Assembly: GCF_000517545.1 (NCBI RefSeq)
Contig: NZ_BAIV01000003.1
Span: 124,001-188,000, forward strand
Source: Bacteroides reticulotermitis JCM 10512
GTDB taxonomy: Bacteria; Bacteroidota; Bacteroidia; Bacteroidales; Bacteroidaceae
Length of the DNA: 64,000 nt
Direction of reading: 5' to 3'
Shown here: piece by piece, positions 16,982 to 25,925 of the stretch
Layout of the letters: each line of letters starts with the position of its first letter
How positions within the stretch are numbered: position 1 is the stretch's first letter
The notes under the pieces: model-generated
Told to the model about the DNA's origin: nothing
Database searches by the model: none
The model's input: only the letters and a program-made list of their open reading frames with translations
Position numbers and translations under genes: made by a program

Positions 16982-18919
16982 ATGAGTTATTTACGATTTG
17001 ACAAGACCCTTATGACAAATCTGGAAGAATCTCTTCAAAGAGAGATTTTACGGACAAACAAAGCGGGGGCTTATCATTGTACAACGATTGTTGACTGTAA
17101 CACACGCAAATATCACGGCCTGTTGGTAATTCCAATTCCCAATCTTGACGATGAAAATCATGTGATGTTATCTTCTTTGGATGAAACGGTAATTCAACAC
17201 GGTGCAGAGTTTAATCTGGGATTGCATAAATATCAGGGAAACCATTTTAGTCCCAACGGACATAAATACATCCGTGAATTTGATTGTGAGCGTATCCCAG
17301 CCACAACTTATCGCGTTGGAGGTGTCGTCTTACGCAAAGAAAAGATCTTTGTTCATCATGAGAGCCGCATATTAATTCGCTATACCCTGCTTGAAGCGCA
17401 TTCGGCAACGACTTTGCGTTTTCGTCCTTTTCTGGCTTTCCGGGGAGTACGTGAGTACACGCATGAAAATAATCAGGTGAACCGTGAATATCAACTCGTC
17501 GAGAATGGAATTAAAACTTGCATGTACCCAGGGTATCCTGAACTTTTCATGCAGTTGAACAAGAAGAACGAGTTCCATTTTCAACCGGATTGGTATCGAG
17601 GCATTGAATACCCGAAAGAGCAAGAGCGTGGGTATGATTTTAACGAGGATTTATATGTACCCGGATACTTTGAAGTGAATATTAAAAAAGGAGAGAGTAT
17701 CGTATTCTCTGCCGGCACTTCAGAAACGTCTACACATCGATTGAAGCAGGCCTTCGATCAGGAAGTTAATGACCGAACCCCTCGGGATAGTTTCTATCAC
17801 TGTTTGAAGAACTCGGCACACCAGTTCCATTATCAACAGGGAGATGATCATTATATCATCGCCGGTTATCCTTGGTTTAAGTGTCGGGCAAGAGATATGT
17901 TCATTTCCTTGCCGGGATTAACGTTAGCCCTTGATGAGGTCGATCAGTTTGAAGATGTTATGAATACTGCCGAAAAGGCAATTCGTAGCTTCATGAATAA
18001 AGATGCTATCGGATATAAAATCCGTGAGATGGATCATCCGGATGTATTGTTGTGGGCTGTATGGGCTTTGCAGCAGTATGCTAAAGAAACCTCGCGCGAG
18101 CAATGCCGTACTCGATATGGCGATCTGCTCAAAGAAATAATTGAATTTATTCGCCAGCGTAAACATGAGAACTTATTCCTTCATGAGAATGGTTTGCTTT
18201 ATGCCAATGGGGCCGAGCGAGCTATTACGTGGATGAATTCGACGATTGACGGGCGCCCGGTGATTCCGAGAACCGGCTATATTGTTGAAATCAATGCTTT
18301 ATGGTACAATGCGTTGAAATTTATAGCCGATCTGGTACGTGAAGAAGAAGATATTGTGCTGGCCGACGCATTAGATGCGCAAGCTGAGCTTACCGGGAAA
18401 TCTTTTGTAGAAGTTTTCCGCAATGAATATGGTTATTTGCTTGATTATGTAGACGGAAATATGATGGATTGGAGCATTCGTCCGAATATGATATTTACCG
18501 TTGCTTTCGATTATTCTCCCCTAGACCGAACACAGAAAAAACAGGTGCTTGATATTGTAACCAAAGAACTGCTGACCCCGAAAGGACTTCGTACGCTTAG
18601 TCCGAAGAATGGCGGCTACAATCCGAATTATGTTGGCTCTCAACAGCAACGTGACTATGCTTACCATCAAGGTACGGCTTGGCCATGGTTAATGGGATTT
18701 TATATGGAAGCATATCTCCGCATTTATAGAATCAGTGGTTTATCATTTGTTGAACGACAACTTATCGGGCTGGAGGATGAATTAACTATTCATTGTATCG
18801 GTTCATTACCTGAGTTGTTTGATGGTAATCCTCCCTTCAGGGGGCGTGGTGCCGTGTCGTTTGCAATGAATGTGGCCGAGGTACTACGAATTCTCAAGCT
18901 ACTGTCTAAATATTATTAA
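16982..18919 (+). CDS. Glycogen debranching enzyme (amylo-alpha-1,6-glucosidase type, GH133)
   Basis: The 645-residue cytoplasmic enzyme removes alpha-1,6 branches from glycogen-like glucans. The N-terminal beta-sandwich domain (about residues 20-240) carries TNKAGAYHCTTIVDCNTRKYHGLLV. The C-terminal (alpha/alpha)6 barrel (about 270-640) contains GYPWFKCRARDMFISLPGL, TGYIVEINALWYNAL and the catalytic-region segment AYHQGTAWPWLMG. The gene opens a three-gene cluster (18 nt to the glycosyltransferase, 13 nt from that to GH57) that builds or remodels alpha-glucan storage. It is separated from the rhomboid gene by a divergent intergenic region. Confidence 0.93.
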   Translation: MSYLRFDKTLMTNLEESLQREILRTNKAGAYHCTTIVDCNTRKYHGLLVIPIPNLDDENHVMLSSLDETVIQHGAEFNLGLHKYQGNHFSPNGHKYIREFDCERIPATTYRVGGVVLRKEKIFVHHESRILIRYTLLEAHSATTLRFRPFLAFRGVREYTHENNQVNREYQLVENGIKTCMYPGYPELFMQLNKKNEFHFQPDWYRGIEYPKEQERGYDFNEDLYVPGYFEVNIKKGESIVFSAGTSETSTHRLKQAFDQEVNDRTPRDSFYHCLKNSAHQFHYQQGDDHYIIAGYPWFKCRARDMFISLPGLTLALDEVDQFEDVMNTAEKAIRSFMNKDAIGYKIREMDHPDVLLWAVWALQQYAKETSREQCRTRYGDLLKEIIEFIRQRKHENLFLHENGLLYANGAERAITWMNSTIDGRPVIPRTGYIVEINALWYNALKFIADLVREEEDIVLADALDAQAELTGKSFVEVFRNEYGYLLDYVDGNMMDWSIRPNMIFTVAFDYSPLDRTQKKQVLDIVTKELLTPKGLRTLSPKNGGYNPNYVGSQQQRDYAYHQGTAWPWLMGFYMEAYLRIYRISGLSFVERQLIGLEDELTIHCIGSLPELFDGNPPFRGRGAVSFAMNVAEVLRILKLLSKYY

Positions 18920-18937
18920 AAAAGAGGAGGAACGAAG

Positions 18938-20212
18938 ATGAAAGTTTTAATGTTTGGTTGGGAGTTCCCCCCGCACATCCTGGGAGGCTTGGGTACTGCC
19001 AGCTATGGTCTGACAAAGGGAATGTCTCAACAAAGTGACTTGGATATCACTTTCTGTATCCCCAAACCTTGGGGAGATGAAGATCAGAGCTTTTTGAAGA
19101 TAATCGGCATGAATAGTACTCCGGTAGTGTGGAGAGATCTGGATTGGAACTATGTTAACGACCGCGTAGGGAACTATATGGACCCACAACTCTATTATAA
19201 TTTGCGCGATCATATTTATGCGGACTTTAATTATTTGGCTACTAACGATCTGGGATGCATCGAGTTTTCCGGACGTTACCCGGATAACTTGCATGAAGAA
19301 ATTAATAACTATTCAATTGTTGCGGGTGTTGTAGCCCGGCAGCAGGAATTTGATATTATCCATTCACACGATTGGTTAACCTATCCGGCGGGGCTTCATG
19401 CGAAGCAGGTGTCGGGCAAACCGTTAGTTATTCATGTGCATGCTACCGACTTCGATCGTAGCCGTGGCAATGTGAATCCTACGGTATATGCCATCGAGAA
19501 GAACGGAATGGATCATGCCGATCACATCATGTGTGTGAGTGAATTGACCAGACAAACGGTGATTCATAAATATTACCAAGACCCGAAGAAGGTTTCTACT
19601 GTTCACAATGCAGTGTCGCCATTGCCACAGGAAATACAGGACATTGTTCCTCAAAAGAAAACGAATGAAAAGGTCGTTACTTTCTTGGGGCGTATTACCA
19701 TGCAAAAAGGGCCTGAGTATTTTGTAGAAGCTGCCGCGATGGTATTGCACCGTACTCGTAACGTACGCTTTGTCATGGCTGGTAGTGGAGATATGATGGA
19801 TCGGATGATTCGCTTGGTTGCCGAGCGGGGTATAGCCGATCGCTTCCATTTCCCCGGCTTTATGAAAGGAGATCAAGTATATGAGGTGTTGAAGGCTAGT
19901 GATGTGTATATCATGCCGTCAGTGTCTGAGCCGTTTGGAATTTCGCCGTTAGAGGCAATGCAGTGTAGTGTACCGACTATCATTTCCAAGCAATCCGGTT
20001 GTGCTGAAATTTTGGATAAATGCATCAAAACCGATTATTGGGATATTAATGCCATGGCAGACGCTATCTACTCCATTTGTACGTATCCCGCGATGTATGA
20101 ATACTTGCGTGATGAAGGTAAAAAGGAAGTAGACGAGATCAAGTGGGAGAATGTTGGTTATAAAGTGCGTGGCATTTATGACGAGATTATCAATAAATAT
20201 GGAAAACAATAA
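18938..20212 (+). CDS. GT4-family glycosyltransferase of the alpha-glucan cluster
   Basis: This is a 424-residue GT-B fold enzyme. The N-terminal Rossmann domain begins VLMFGWEFPPHILGGLGTASYGL, whose GGLG loop is typical of glycogen-synthase-like enzymes. The C-terminal nucleotide-sugar domain includes VTFLGRITMQKGPEYFVEA and the EX7E motif in SEPFGISPLEAMQ. Being translated between a debranching enzyme and a GH57 protein suggests that it extends or remodels alpha-1,4-glucan. The sugar donor is not evident. A purine-rich AAGAGGAGGAA before the ATG is one of the better ribosome-binding sites in the window. Confidence 0.9.
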   Translation: MKVLMFGWEFPPHILGGLGTASYGLTKGMSQQSDLDITFCIPKPWGDEDQSFLKIIGMNSTPVVWRDLDWNYVNDRVGNYMDPQLYYNLRDHIYADFNYLATNDLGCIEFSGRYPDNLHEEINNYSIVAGVVARQQEFDIIHSHDWLTYPAGLHAKQVSGKPLVIHVHATDFDRSRGNVNPTVYAIEKNGMDHADHIMCVSELTRQTVIHKYYQDPKKVSTVHNAVSPLPQEIQDIVPQKKTNEKVVTFLGRITMQKGPEYFVEAAAMVLHRTRNVRFVMAGSGDMMDRMIRLVAERGIADRFHFPGFMKGDQVYEVLKASDVYIMPSVSEPFGISPLEAMQCSVPTIISKQSGCAEILDKCIKTDYWDINAMADAIYSICTYPAMYEYLRDEGKKEVDEIKWENVGYKVRGIYDEIINKYGKQ

Positions 20213-20225
20213 AAGATTATAGATT

Positions 20226-21647
20226 ATGAGAACTATCTGTCTTTATTTTGAAATACATCAAATAATACATCTAAAACGTTATCGTTTCTTTGATATTGGC
20301 AGGGATCATTATTACTATGATGATTATGCCAATGAAACAAGTATTAATGAAGTAGCCGAACGCTCTTATATACCTGCCCTTACGACCTTAATAGAAATGG
20401 CAAAGAGCTCAGGAAATGCTTTTAAAGTCGCGTTTTCTGTTTCAGGGGTAGCATTGGAGCAACTTGAAATTCATGCCCCGGCTGTTATCGATCTGTTACA
20501 TCAGTTAAACGATACCGGCTGTTGTGAGTTCTTGTGCGAGCCCTACTCGCATGGATTGTCTTCGTTGGCTAATGAAGATTGTTTTCGGGAAGAGGTGCTT
20601 CGGCAGCGGGATAAGCTGAAACAAATGTTCGGTAAGGAACCGAAAGTCTTTCGTAACTCCAGCTTAATTTATTCCGATGATATAGGTGGCTTGGTTGCCT
20701 CTATGGGCTTTAAAGGAATGCTGACGGAAGGAGCCAAGTATATTCTCGGTTGGAAGAGCCCGCATTATGTATATCATTGCAATCAGGCGCCAAGTCTCAA
20801 GCTATTGTTGAGAGATTTTAAGCTTTCGGATGATATCAGTCTGCGTTTCTCCAATTCTGAATGGGGAGAATATCCACTATTTGCCGATAAATACATAAGC
20901 TGGATTGATGCTCTTCCACAGGAAGAACAAGTAATCAACCTCTTTATGGAGTTAAGTGCATTGGGTATGGCGCAACCGCTTTCCTCCAATATCCTGGAAT
21001 TCTTAAAAGCATTGCCTGCTTGTGCCAAGGCAAAAGGGATTACGTTCTCTACACCTACGGAGATAATAACCAAACTTAAATCAATATCTCCGCTTGATGT
21101 TGCTTATCCGATGTCTTGGGTGGATGAAGAAAGAGATACCAGCTGTTGGTTGGGTAACGTGATGCAACGTGAGGCATTTAATAAACTGTATAGTGTAGCC
21201 GAACGTGTTCATCTTTGCGATGACCGGCGTATTAAACAAGACTGGGATTATTTGCAAGCTAGTAATAATTTCCGTTTTATGACGACCAAAGATACGGGCA
21301 TCTGGTTGAATCGCGGTATTTATGATTCTCCGTATGATGCCTTTACGAACTATATGAATATCTTGGGTGATTTTATAAAACGCGTTGATGCACTTTACCC
21401 TTTCGATGTGGATAATGAAGAACTCAATTCTCTGTTGACTACCATCAAGAATCAAGGGGAGGAGATTGCTGAATTGCAGAAAGAACTAGGTAAATGGCAA
21501 CTGAAAGCTGAGAAAGCTAATTCTAAAACAAGTAAGCCGGCAAATTCTTCCGAAAAGAAGCCTGCAGCTAAGAAAGAAGTAGCATCAAAGAAGAAAAAAG
21601 AAGAGGCTAAGAAGCCACTTCCTCGTTCAAAAAAGGCCACTGTATAA
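20226..21647 (+). CDS. GH57-family alpha-amylase-like protein
   Basis: The 473-residue protein matches GH57: an N-terminal FEIHQIIHLKRYRFFDIG (the usual form is closer to FEVHQP), EFLCEPYSHGLSSL in the region 3 neighbourhood, and RNSSLIYSDDIGGL. The catalytic (beta/alpha)7 barrel occupies about residues 1-300. The last 50 residues form a low-complexity Lys/Ala/Ser/Pro tail after a coiled coil (IAELQKELGKWQLKAEKAN). The Pro of HQP is Ile here. The tail is probably disordered and could bind polyanions or tether the enzyme. Probable role: alpha-1,4-glucan cleavage or transfer in the cytoplasm. Confidence 0.9.
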   Translation: MRTICLYFEIHQIIHLKRYRFFDIGRDHYYYDDYANETSINEVAERSYIPALTTLIEMAKSSGNAFKVAFSVSGVALEQLEIHAPAVIDLLHQLNDTGCCEFLCEPYSHGLSSLANEDCFREEVLRQRDKLKQMFGKEPKVFRNSSLIYSDDIGGLVASMGFKGMLTEGAKYILGWKSPHYVYHCNQAPSLKLLLRDFKLSDDISLRFSNSEWGEYPLFADKYISWIDALPQEEQVINLFMELSALGMAQPLSSNILEFLKALPACAKAKGITFSTPTEIITKLKSISPLDVAYPMSWVDEERDTSCWLGNVMQREAFNKLYSVAERVHLCDDRRIKQDWDYLQASNNFRFMTTKDTGIWLNRGIYDSPYDAFTNYMNILGDFIKRVDALYPFDVDNEELNSLLTTIKNQGEEIAELQKELGKWQLKAEKANSKTSKPANSSEKKPAAKKEVASKKKKEEAKKPLPRSKKATV

Positions 21648-21670
21648 ATATCAAATAACTGTGCGATAGC

Positions 21671-21706
21671 AATGAGAGGAAATCTTTTAGAAGGTTTCCT
21701 CTCATT
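21671..21706 (+). terminator. Hairpin after the GH57 gene
   Basis: A perfect 12-bp stem (21671-21682 with 21695-21706) lies 23 nt after the stop. It lacks a T-tract, so it may be a processing or stability hairpin, with the next hairpin doing the terminating. Confidence 0.5.
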
Positions 21707-21775
21707 GTATGGTTACCTTACCTATAAGGATCGGATTTTGGATTTGGTTGTTCGGAACTATGCAACCCACTAAAT

Positions 21776-21811
21776 AAAATAAGGAGTAGCTAGATAGCTA
21801 CTCCTTATTTT
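21776..21811. terminator. Bidirectional rho-independent terminator
   Basis: A perfect 16-bp stem (21776-21791 with 21796-21811) and a 4-nt loop have A-run/T-run ends, between the convergent GH57 and DUF4270 genes. It suits transcripts from both sides. Confidence 0.88.
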
Positions 21812-21837
21812 TGATATGAAGTGATTACGTTATTTGT

Positions 21838-23472
21838 TTACCGGTCAAAATGGGTAGATGTAACTTCCATTTTAATGTTGTTGAAAGATTGGTCATTCTT
21901 CTTTCCGCCTTTCAAGCGTACATAACCTGGTTTCAAGTCATGTTGGATGCTAATGATATTACTGTTGGTTGAAGTTGTTGAGTCATAGGTTAAAAGAACC
22001 GGAATCAGCAATACTTTATCCCATCCGCTCTCTTTTTTCCAGTCTTCGAGGTTAGTAACCGTAACGGTGGTATTATCATCACGCGTAATTGTGATAGGAC
22101 CTTTTTCAAGATCTTGAATAGCTTTATTCTTCTCTGCAATACATGCGTTGATTAGCTTGGTGATATTGCTAAATGTATATTGATTGGAAGAATTGGCCGT
22201 AAGGAAAGACGATATTCCATCATGGAGTTGATTCTTCTTAAAGAATGAATCTTTTATTTGTTTGCGAATCAGCATTACATTGGTTGGAATAGACATTCCG
22301 AATTTCTTGTCGCTATCTTGATTGTAGTTGCTAAATGCCAGCTTCACTGCATTCAATGTATCTCCAAGTAGTTTGCTTTCGATCTTATCAATAGGGAGAG
22401 TAGCTTCAGTGAAAATTCCCGATGGAGTTTTCAGGTATGTACAATTAAGACTATTATTGATCAAGTCATTGATAGCATTCTCATCATTCTCAAGGCTGTT
22501 TGCTTGAATAACTTCTCGGGTAGACAAGAATGTACGGTATGTATAGTAGGTTGAGTCTTTGTATGTCAGATCTCCTTCTTCTTTTACTTTCTTTTTCAAC
22601 TTAAGTCCGGTGATACTATCAGTTGCATAGCATTTATAAACGACATTCATTTGGACTTGATTGACATAAAGGATTGTACCATCTCCATAGTCACTCTCTA
22701 CGTATAAGCCTTTGAATGAATCCCCAAAGTGTTTATATAAGTCTTTGCCATAATCTCTGGAAGCCTTTAATATGGTTCCTCCCACTCTTTCGGCTATCTG
22801 GCTTTTGAGATTAACACGTATGTTGGGTGAATAACTGCTACTGTTGCGGAGCGAGTCTTTAATAGACATATCAACGGCTGTATAAGCTTTTGTGCCTAAA
22901 AGGCCGGTGCTCTTATTGCAATAGTTAGTCGGATCAATGCTCGTTAAATACGCATCAGGAGTTGATAACTTTTTATTCAGTTCATAAAGGCTGAGTCGGC
23001 ATGCTGTTAATGAATCGCCAAAATAGCCATTGTATAGCATGTAAACCTCTACGGTATGTATGTTACCTATTATTTTACCATTGCTGTCTTTAATAAAGGT
23101 TACGTCTTTGTTATCCTCCGATTCATCACCAACCATAACACCGGTTGCTTTGCTTGGATTGCCATTTGAACTCTGAGTAACGGTATAGACTGCCGGGAAT
23201 GTTAATCCTTCCGGACAGTTCAGGCCTGCCATAAAGCCGGCTTTGTAAGTACCGAAAGTTGGATCGGTGAATTTACCTACATATCCGATGTTTGTCTTGG
23301 CATATATACTTCCGGCGAGGACAGACTCTGTAGTTACATCAAATGTAGACAGTTGTCCTTTTATTCCTTGGTCTCCGCCAGGAAAGAGTCCTAGCCCCAA
23401 TCCGGCTGTGTTATCGTCACATCCGAAAAAGGATACTGTCAGTAAAGCTATCAATGCATATTTTAGTTTCAT
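21838..23472 (-). CDS. DUF4270-family lipoprotein
   Basis: I start at 23472 (MKLKYALIALLTVSFFGCDDN), which gives a clean lipoprotein signal peptide and 544 residues. The longer frame from 23562 overlaps the upstream gene. The mature protein is beta-rich, Ser/Thr/Asn-rich, and begins NTAGLGLGLFPGG, typical of DUF4270. The function is unknown. It lies 25 nt after the half-length starch-synthase-like gene, so the two are probably co-transcribed. Mature Cys18 would anchor it in a membrane, possibly at the surface. Confidence 0.85.
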   Translation of the reverse strand: MKLKYALIALLTVSFFGCDDNTAGLGLGLFPGGDQGIKGQLSTFDVTTESVLAGSIYAKTNIGYVGKFTDPTFGTYKAGFMAGLNCPEGLTFPAVYTVTQSSNGNPSKATGVMVGDESEDNKDVTFIKDSNGKIIGNIHTVEVYMLYNGYFGDSLTACRLSLYELNKKLSTPDAYLTSIDPTNYCNKSTGLLGTKAYTAVDMSIKDSLRNSSSYSPNIRVNLKSQIAERVGGTILKASRDYGKDLYKHFGDSFKGLYVESDYGDGTILYVNQVQMNVVYKCYATDSITGLKLKKKVKEEGDLTYKDSTYYTYRTFLSTREVIQANSLENDENAINDLINNSLNCTYLKTPSGIFTEATLPIDKIESKLLGDTLNAVKLAFSNYNQDSDKKFGMSIPTNVMLIRKQIKDSFFKKNQLHDGISSFLTANSSNQYTFSNITKLINACIAEKNKAIQDLEKGPITITRDDNTTVTVTNLEDWKKESGWDKVLLIPVLLTYDSTTSTNSNIISIQHDLKPGYVRLKGGKKNDQSFNNIKMEVTSTHFDR

Positions 23473-23497
23473 GATTGATTGATGGGTCTTGATTTGT

Positions 23498-24331
23498 TTA
23501 CTCTTCTTTATTTTCGCCAGCTTCCCATACTCGGTCATAGAAGTCATTACAAGCATCCGCATAATTATCCGGTTGTTGATAATCGAGTACTAGTTTACCG
23601 GATTGGCGTGCATATTCTATGATAGATTGGTCAGCGTTTTCGCTATTTTGTATTACTCCGTCCGAGTAATCGACACCTAGTTTGCATAGAGTGGCATAGT
23701 TAAATGGTTCTTGCAGTTCAGGTAAGTCTTTTTTGGTAATGCCTTTGAGCATCAGCTTATTTTCAAAGCCTTCGCTGAAGGAGCTTTTGAAATCATCTTC
23801 GTATACGGAAAATACCACTTTTGCATTGCGGAAAGATGGTTCGTCTTTATACGCTTTTTTAATATAAAGCGGGGCCAATGCAGTCATCCAGCCGTGGCAG
23901 TGGATAACATCCGGACACCAACGAAGCTTCTTCACGGTCTCCAATACACCACGTGCGTAGAAAATAGCACGGTTGTCATTGTCGTCATATTCTACGCCGT
24001 CTTCATCGGTTGTTTGCAAGCGGTTTTGAAAATAGTCATCATTGTCGATAAAGTATACTTGCATACGTGCTGACTGTATAGAGGCAACTTTGATGATGAG
24101 GGGATGATCGGTATCGTCAATAATCAGATTCATACCGGAGAGACGAATTACTTCATGCAATTGGTTTCTGCGTTCATTAATGTTTCCCCACTTGGGCATG
24201 AAGGTTCTAATTTCACGACCTTTTTCTTGGATAGCCTGTGGTAGGTTTCTACCTATATCGGCCATTTCGGATGCTGAAACGTAAGGTGTAATCTCTTGTG
24301 TAATAAATAAAACTTTATTCGCCTTTGTCAT
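23498..24331 (-). CDS. Starch-synthase catalytic-domain-like protein (half-length)
   Basis: I start at the ATG at 24331 (MTKANKVLFITQEITPYVSAS), giving 277 residues. The product matches only the N-terminal domain of glycogen/starch synthases: the opening strand, MADIGRNLPQAIQEKGREIRTFMPKWGNI, YFIDNDDYF and DVIHCHGWMTALAPLYIK. Complete GlgA is about 480 residues, and the C-terminal GT-B half is missing. The KTGGL ADP-glucose loop is also replaced (VSASEM). It probably cannot act alone as a glycogen synthase. It precedes the DUF4270 gene in one unit and lies beside the alpha-glucan cluster. The gene ends with an ordinary stop, so it does not look freshly truncated. Confidence 0.85.
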   Translation of the reverse strand: MTKANKVLFITQEITPYVSASEMADIGRNLPQAIQEKGREIRTFMPKWGNINERRNQLHEVIRLSGMNLIIDDTDHPLIIKVASIQSARMQVYFIDNDDYFQNRLQTTDEDGVEYDDNDNRAIFYARGVLETVKKLRWCPDVIHCHGWMTALAPLYIKKAYKDEPSFRNAKVVFSVYEDDFKSSFSEGFENKLMLKGITKKDLPELQEPFNYATLCKLGVDYSDGVIQNSENADQSIIEYARQSGKLVLDYQQPDNYADACNDFYDRVWEAGENKEE

Positions 24332-24360
24332 AATAACAATCGTTCTCTGATAATATTCTG

Positions 24361-24368
24361 CAAAGATA
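24361..24368 (-). promoter_or_regulatory. -7 element of the starch-synthase-like/DUF4270 unit
   Basis: Read on the minus strand this is TATCTTTG, fitting TAnnTTTG, 30 nt before the start at 24331. No TTTG lies at 19-21 nt. Confidence 0.5.
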
Positions 24369-24474
24369 GCAAAAAAAAGGAACTTTAAACAGCTTATTCT
24401 TTCTTTATGTGGCAAATATTAGTTTATTTTGCAGAGTTTTTGCAAACGACTGAAACATTAATCGAATAGAAAAA

Positions 24475-25320
24475 ATGAAAGTTATACACACTATCAAGGA
24501 CTTGCAGACCGAGTTGTCGAGCCTAAGAGCCCAAGGTAAGAAGGTGGGGTTGGTGCCCACAATGGGGGCTTTACATAGTGGACATGGGTCATTGGTGAAG
24601 CGTAGTGTAAGTGAAAATGGTGTTACTGTAGTGAGTATTTTTGTTAATCCCACTCAATTTAACGATAAAAATGATTTAGCTAAATATCCGCGTACTGTGG
24701 AGGCAGATTGTGTCTTATTGGAGAATTGTGGCGCTGCATTTGCGTTTGTTCCTTCGGTGGAAGAGATGTATCCGCAGCCGGATAATCGCCAGTTTAGCTA
24801 TGCACCTCTGGATACTGTGATGGAGGGAGCATTCCGTCCGGGGCATTTTAACGGAGTATGCCAGATTGTTAGTAAGCTTTTTGATGCGGTGCAACCCGAT
24901 CGGGCTTATTTTGGCGAAAAAGATTTCCAACAGTTAGCTATTATCCGGGAGATGGTTCGCCAGATGAAGTACAACATCGAAATCGTGGGATGTTCCATCG
25001 TACGTGAAGAAGACGGACTGGCGCTGAGTAGCCGTAATAAGCGTTTATCTGACGTGGAACGCGAAAATGCACTGAATATTTCCCGCATTTTATTTAAAAG
25101 TCGTAACTTTGCAGCGTCTCACACAGTAAGTGAGACTCAACAAATGGTGGAAAGTGCCATTGCAGATGCGCCAGGACTACGTTTGGAGTATTTCGAGATA
25201 GTAGATGGTGATACACTGCAAGAGATTAGCGACTGGGAAGAGACCTCGTATGTGGTAGGCTGTATAACAGCTTTTTGCGGTGAGGTTCGACTCATTGATA
25301 ACATTAAATATAAGTTCTAA
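24475..25320 (+). CDS. panC: Pantoate-beta-alanine ligase
   Basis: PanC condenses pantoate with beta-alanine using ATP, the last step of pantothenate synthesis. The 281-residue protein is of the usual length. Family motifs are present: VPTMGALHSGHGSLV (nucleotide-binding HxGH), FVNPTQF, MEGAFRPGHFNGVCQIV, YFGEKDFQQLAIIREM, and EEDGLALSSRNKRL. It is followed 25 nt later by panD, which makes the beta-alanine. It is divergent from the starch-synthase-like gene. Confidence 0.98.
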   Translation: MKVIHTIKDLQTELSSLRAQGKKVGLVPTMGALHSGHGSLVKRSVSENGVTVVSIFVNPTQFNDKNDLAKYPRTVEADCVLLENCGAAFAFVPSVEEMYPQPDNRQFSYAPLDTVMEGAFRPGHFNGVCQIVSKLFDAVQPDRAYFGEKDFQQLAIIREMVRQMKYNIEIVGCSIVREEDGLALSSRNKRLSDVERENALNISRILFKSRNFAASHTVSETQQMVESAIADAPGLRLEYFEIVDGDTLQEISDWEETSYVVGCITAFCGEVRLIDNIKYKF

Positions 25321-25345
25321 ATTTTAAAAAAAAGACGAAACCCTT

Positions 25346-25699
25346 ATGATGATAGAAGTGTTGAAGTCGAAAATTCATTGTGCTCGCGTTACAGAAGCGA
25401 ACCTGAATTATATGGGTAGCATCACGATCGACGAAGACTTGTTGGATGCTGCTAATATGATTCCCGGTGAAAAAGTGTACATTGCTGACAATAATAATGG
25501 TGAGCGTTTTGAAACTTACATTATTAAAGGTGAGCGGGGTTCAGGTAAGATTTGCTTGAACGGTGCAGCTGCGCGTAAAGTGCAACCGGATGATATTATT
25601 ATTATTATGTCATACGCATTAATGGATTTTGAAGAGGCTAAGTCGTTTAAACCGACTCTTGTTTTTCCCGATCCGACCACGAACACCGTAGTCGAGTAA
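25346..25699 (+). CDS. panD: Aspartate 1-decarboxylase
   Basis: PanD decarboxylates aspartate to beta-alanine for pantothenate and CoA. The 117-residue proenzyme has the self-cleavage site Gly24-Ser25 in NYMGSITID; Ser25 becomes the pyruvoyl cofactor. The substrate-binding and folding motifs [16 protein letters not shown] and [17 protein letters not shown] are also present. It is translated just after panC, and a hairpin terminator follows. Confidence 0.98.
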   Translation: MMIEVLKSKIHCARVTEANLNYMGSITIDEDLLDAANMIPGEKVYIADNNNGERFETYIIKGERGSGKICLNGAAARKVQPDDIIIIMSYALMDFEEAKSFKPTLVFPDPTTNTVVE

Positions 25700-25726
25700 A
25701 AAAGAATTTAATCTTTTACAATAATG

Positions 25727-25768
25727 AAAGAATCCTTGATCGTATCTTAATCAAGGATTCTTTTTGTT
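25727..25768 (+). terminator. Rho-independent terminator of panC-panD
   Basis: A 14-bp stem (25727-25740 with 25750-25763) and a 9-nt loop are followed by a T-rich stretch, 27 nt after the panD stop. Confidence 0.88.
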
Positions 25769-25860
25769 TTCCGGCTCGATCGACAAATTCTGTCTGCCGA
25801 GGGGATTTGCTTTTTCTTTAAATTGTTTCATTCTCCTTCGTGTTGAAGGAAGATAATATA

Positions 25861-25911
25861 AAAAAGGACAGCTTTTACCGAAAGACGATTCGGGTATAGA
25901 GAGCTGTCCTT
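25861..25911 (-). terminator. Terminator of the NfnAB-like gene
   Basis: A 10-bp stem (25864-25873 with 25902-25911) encloses a 28-nt loop. On the minus strand it is followed by a T-tract (A run at 25861-25865). It lies 15 nt after the stop at 25926. Confidence 0.75.
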
Positions 25912-25925
25912 CTTGTAATTTGTTT

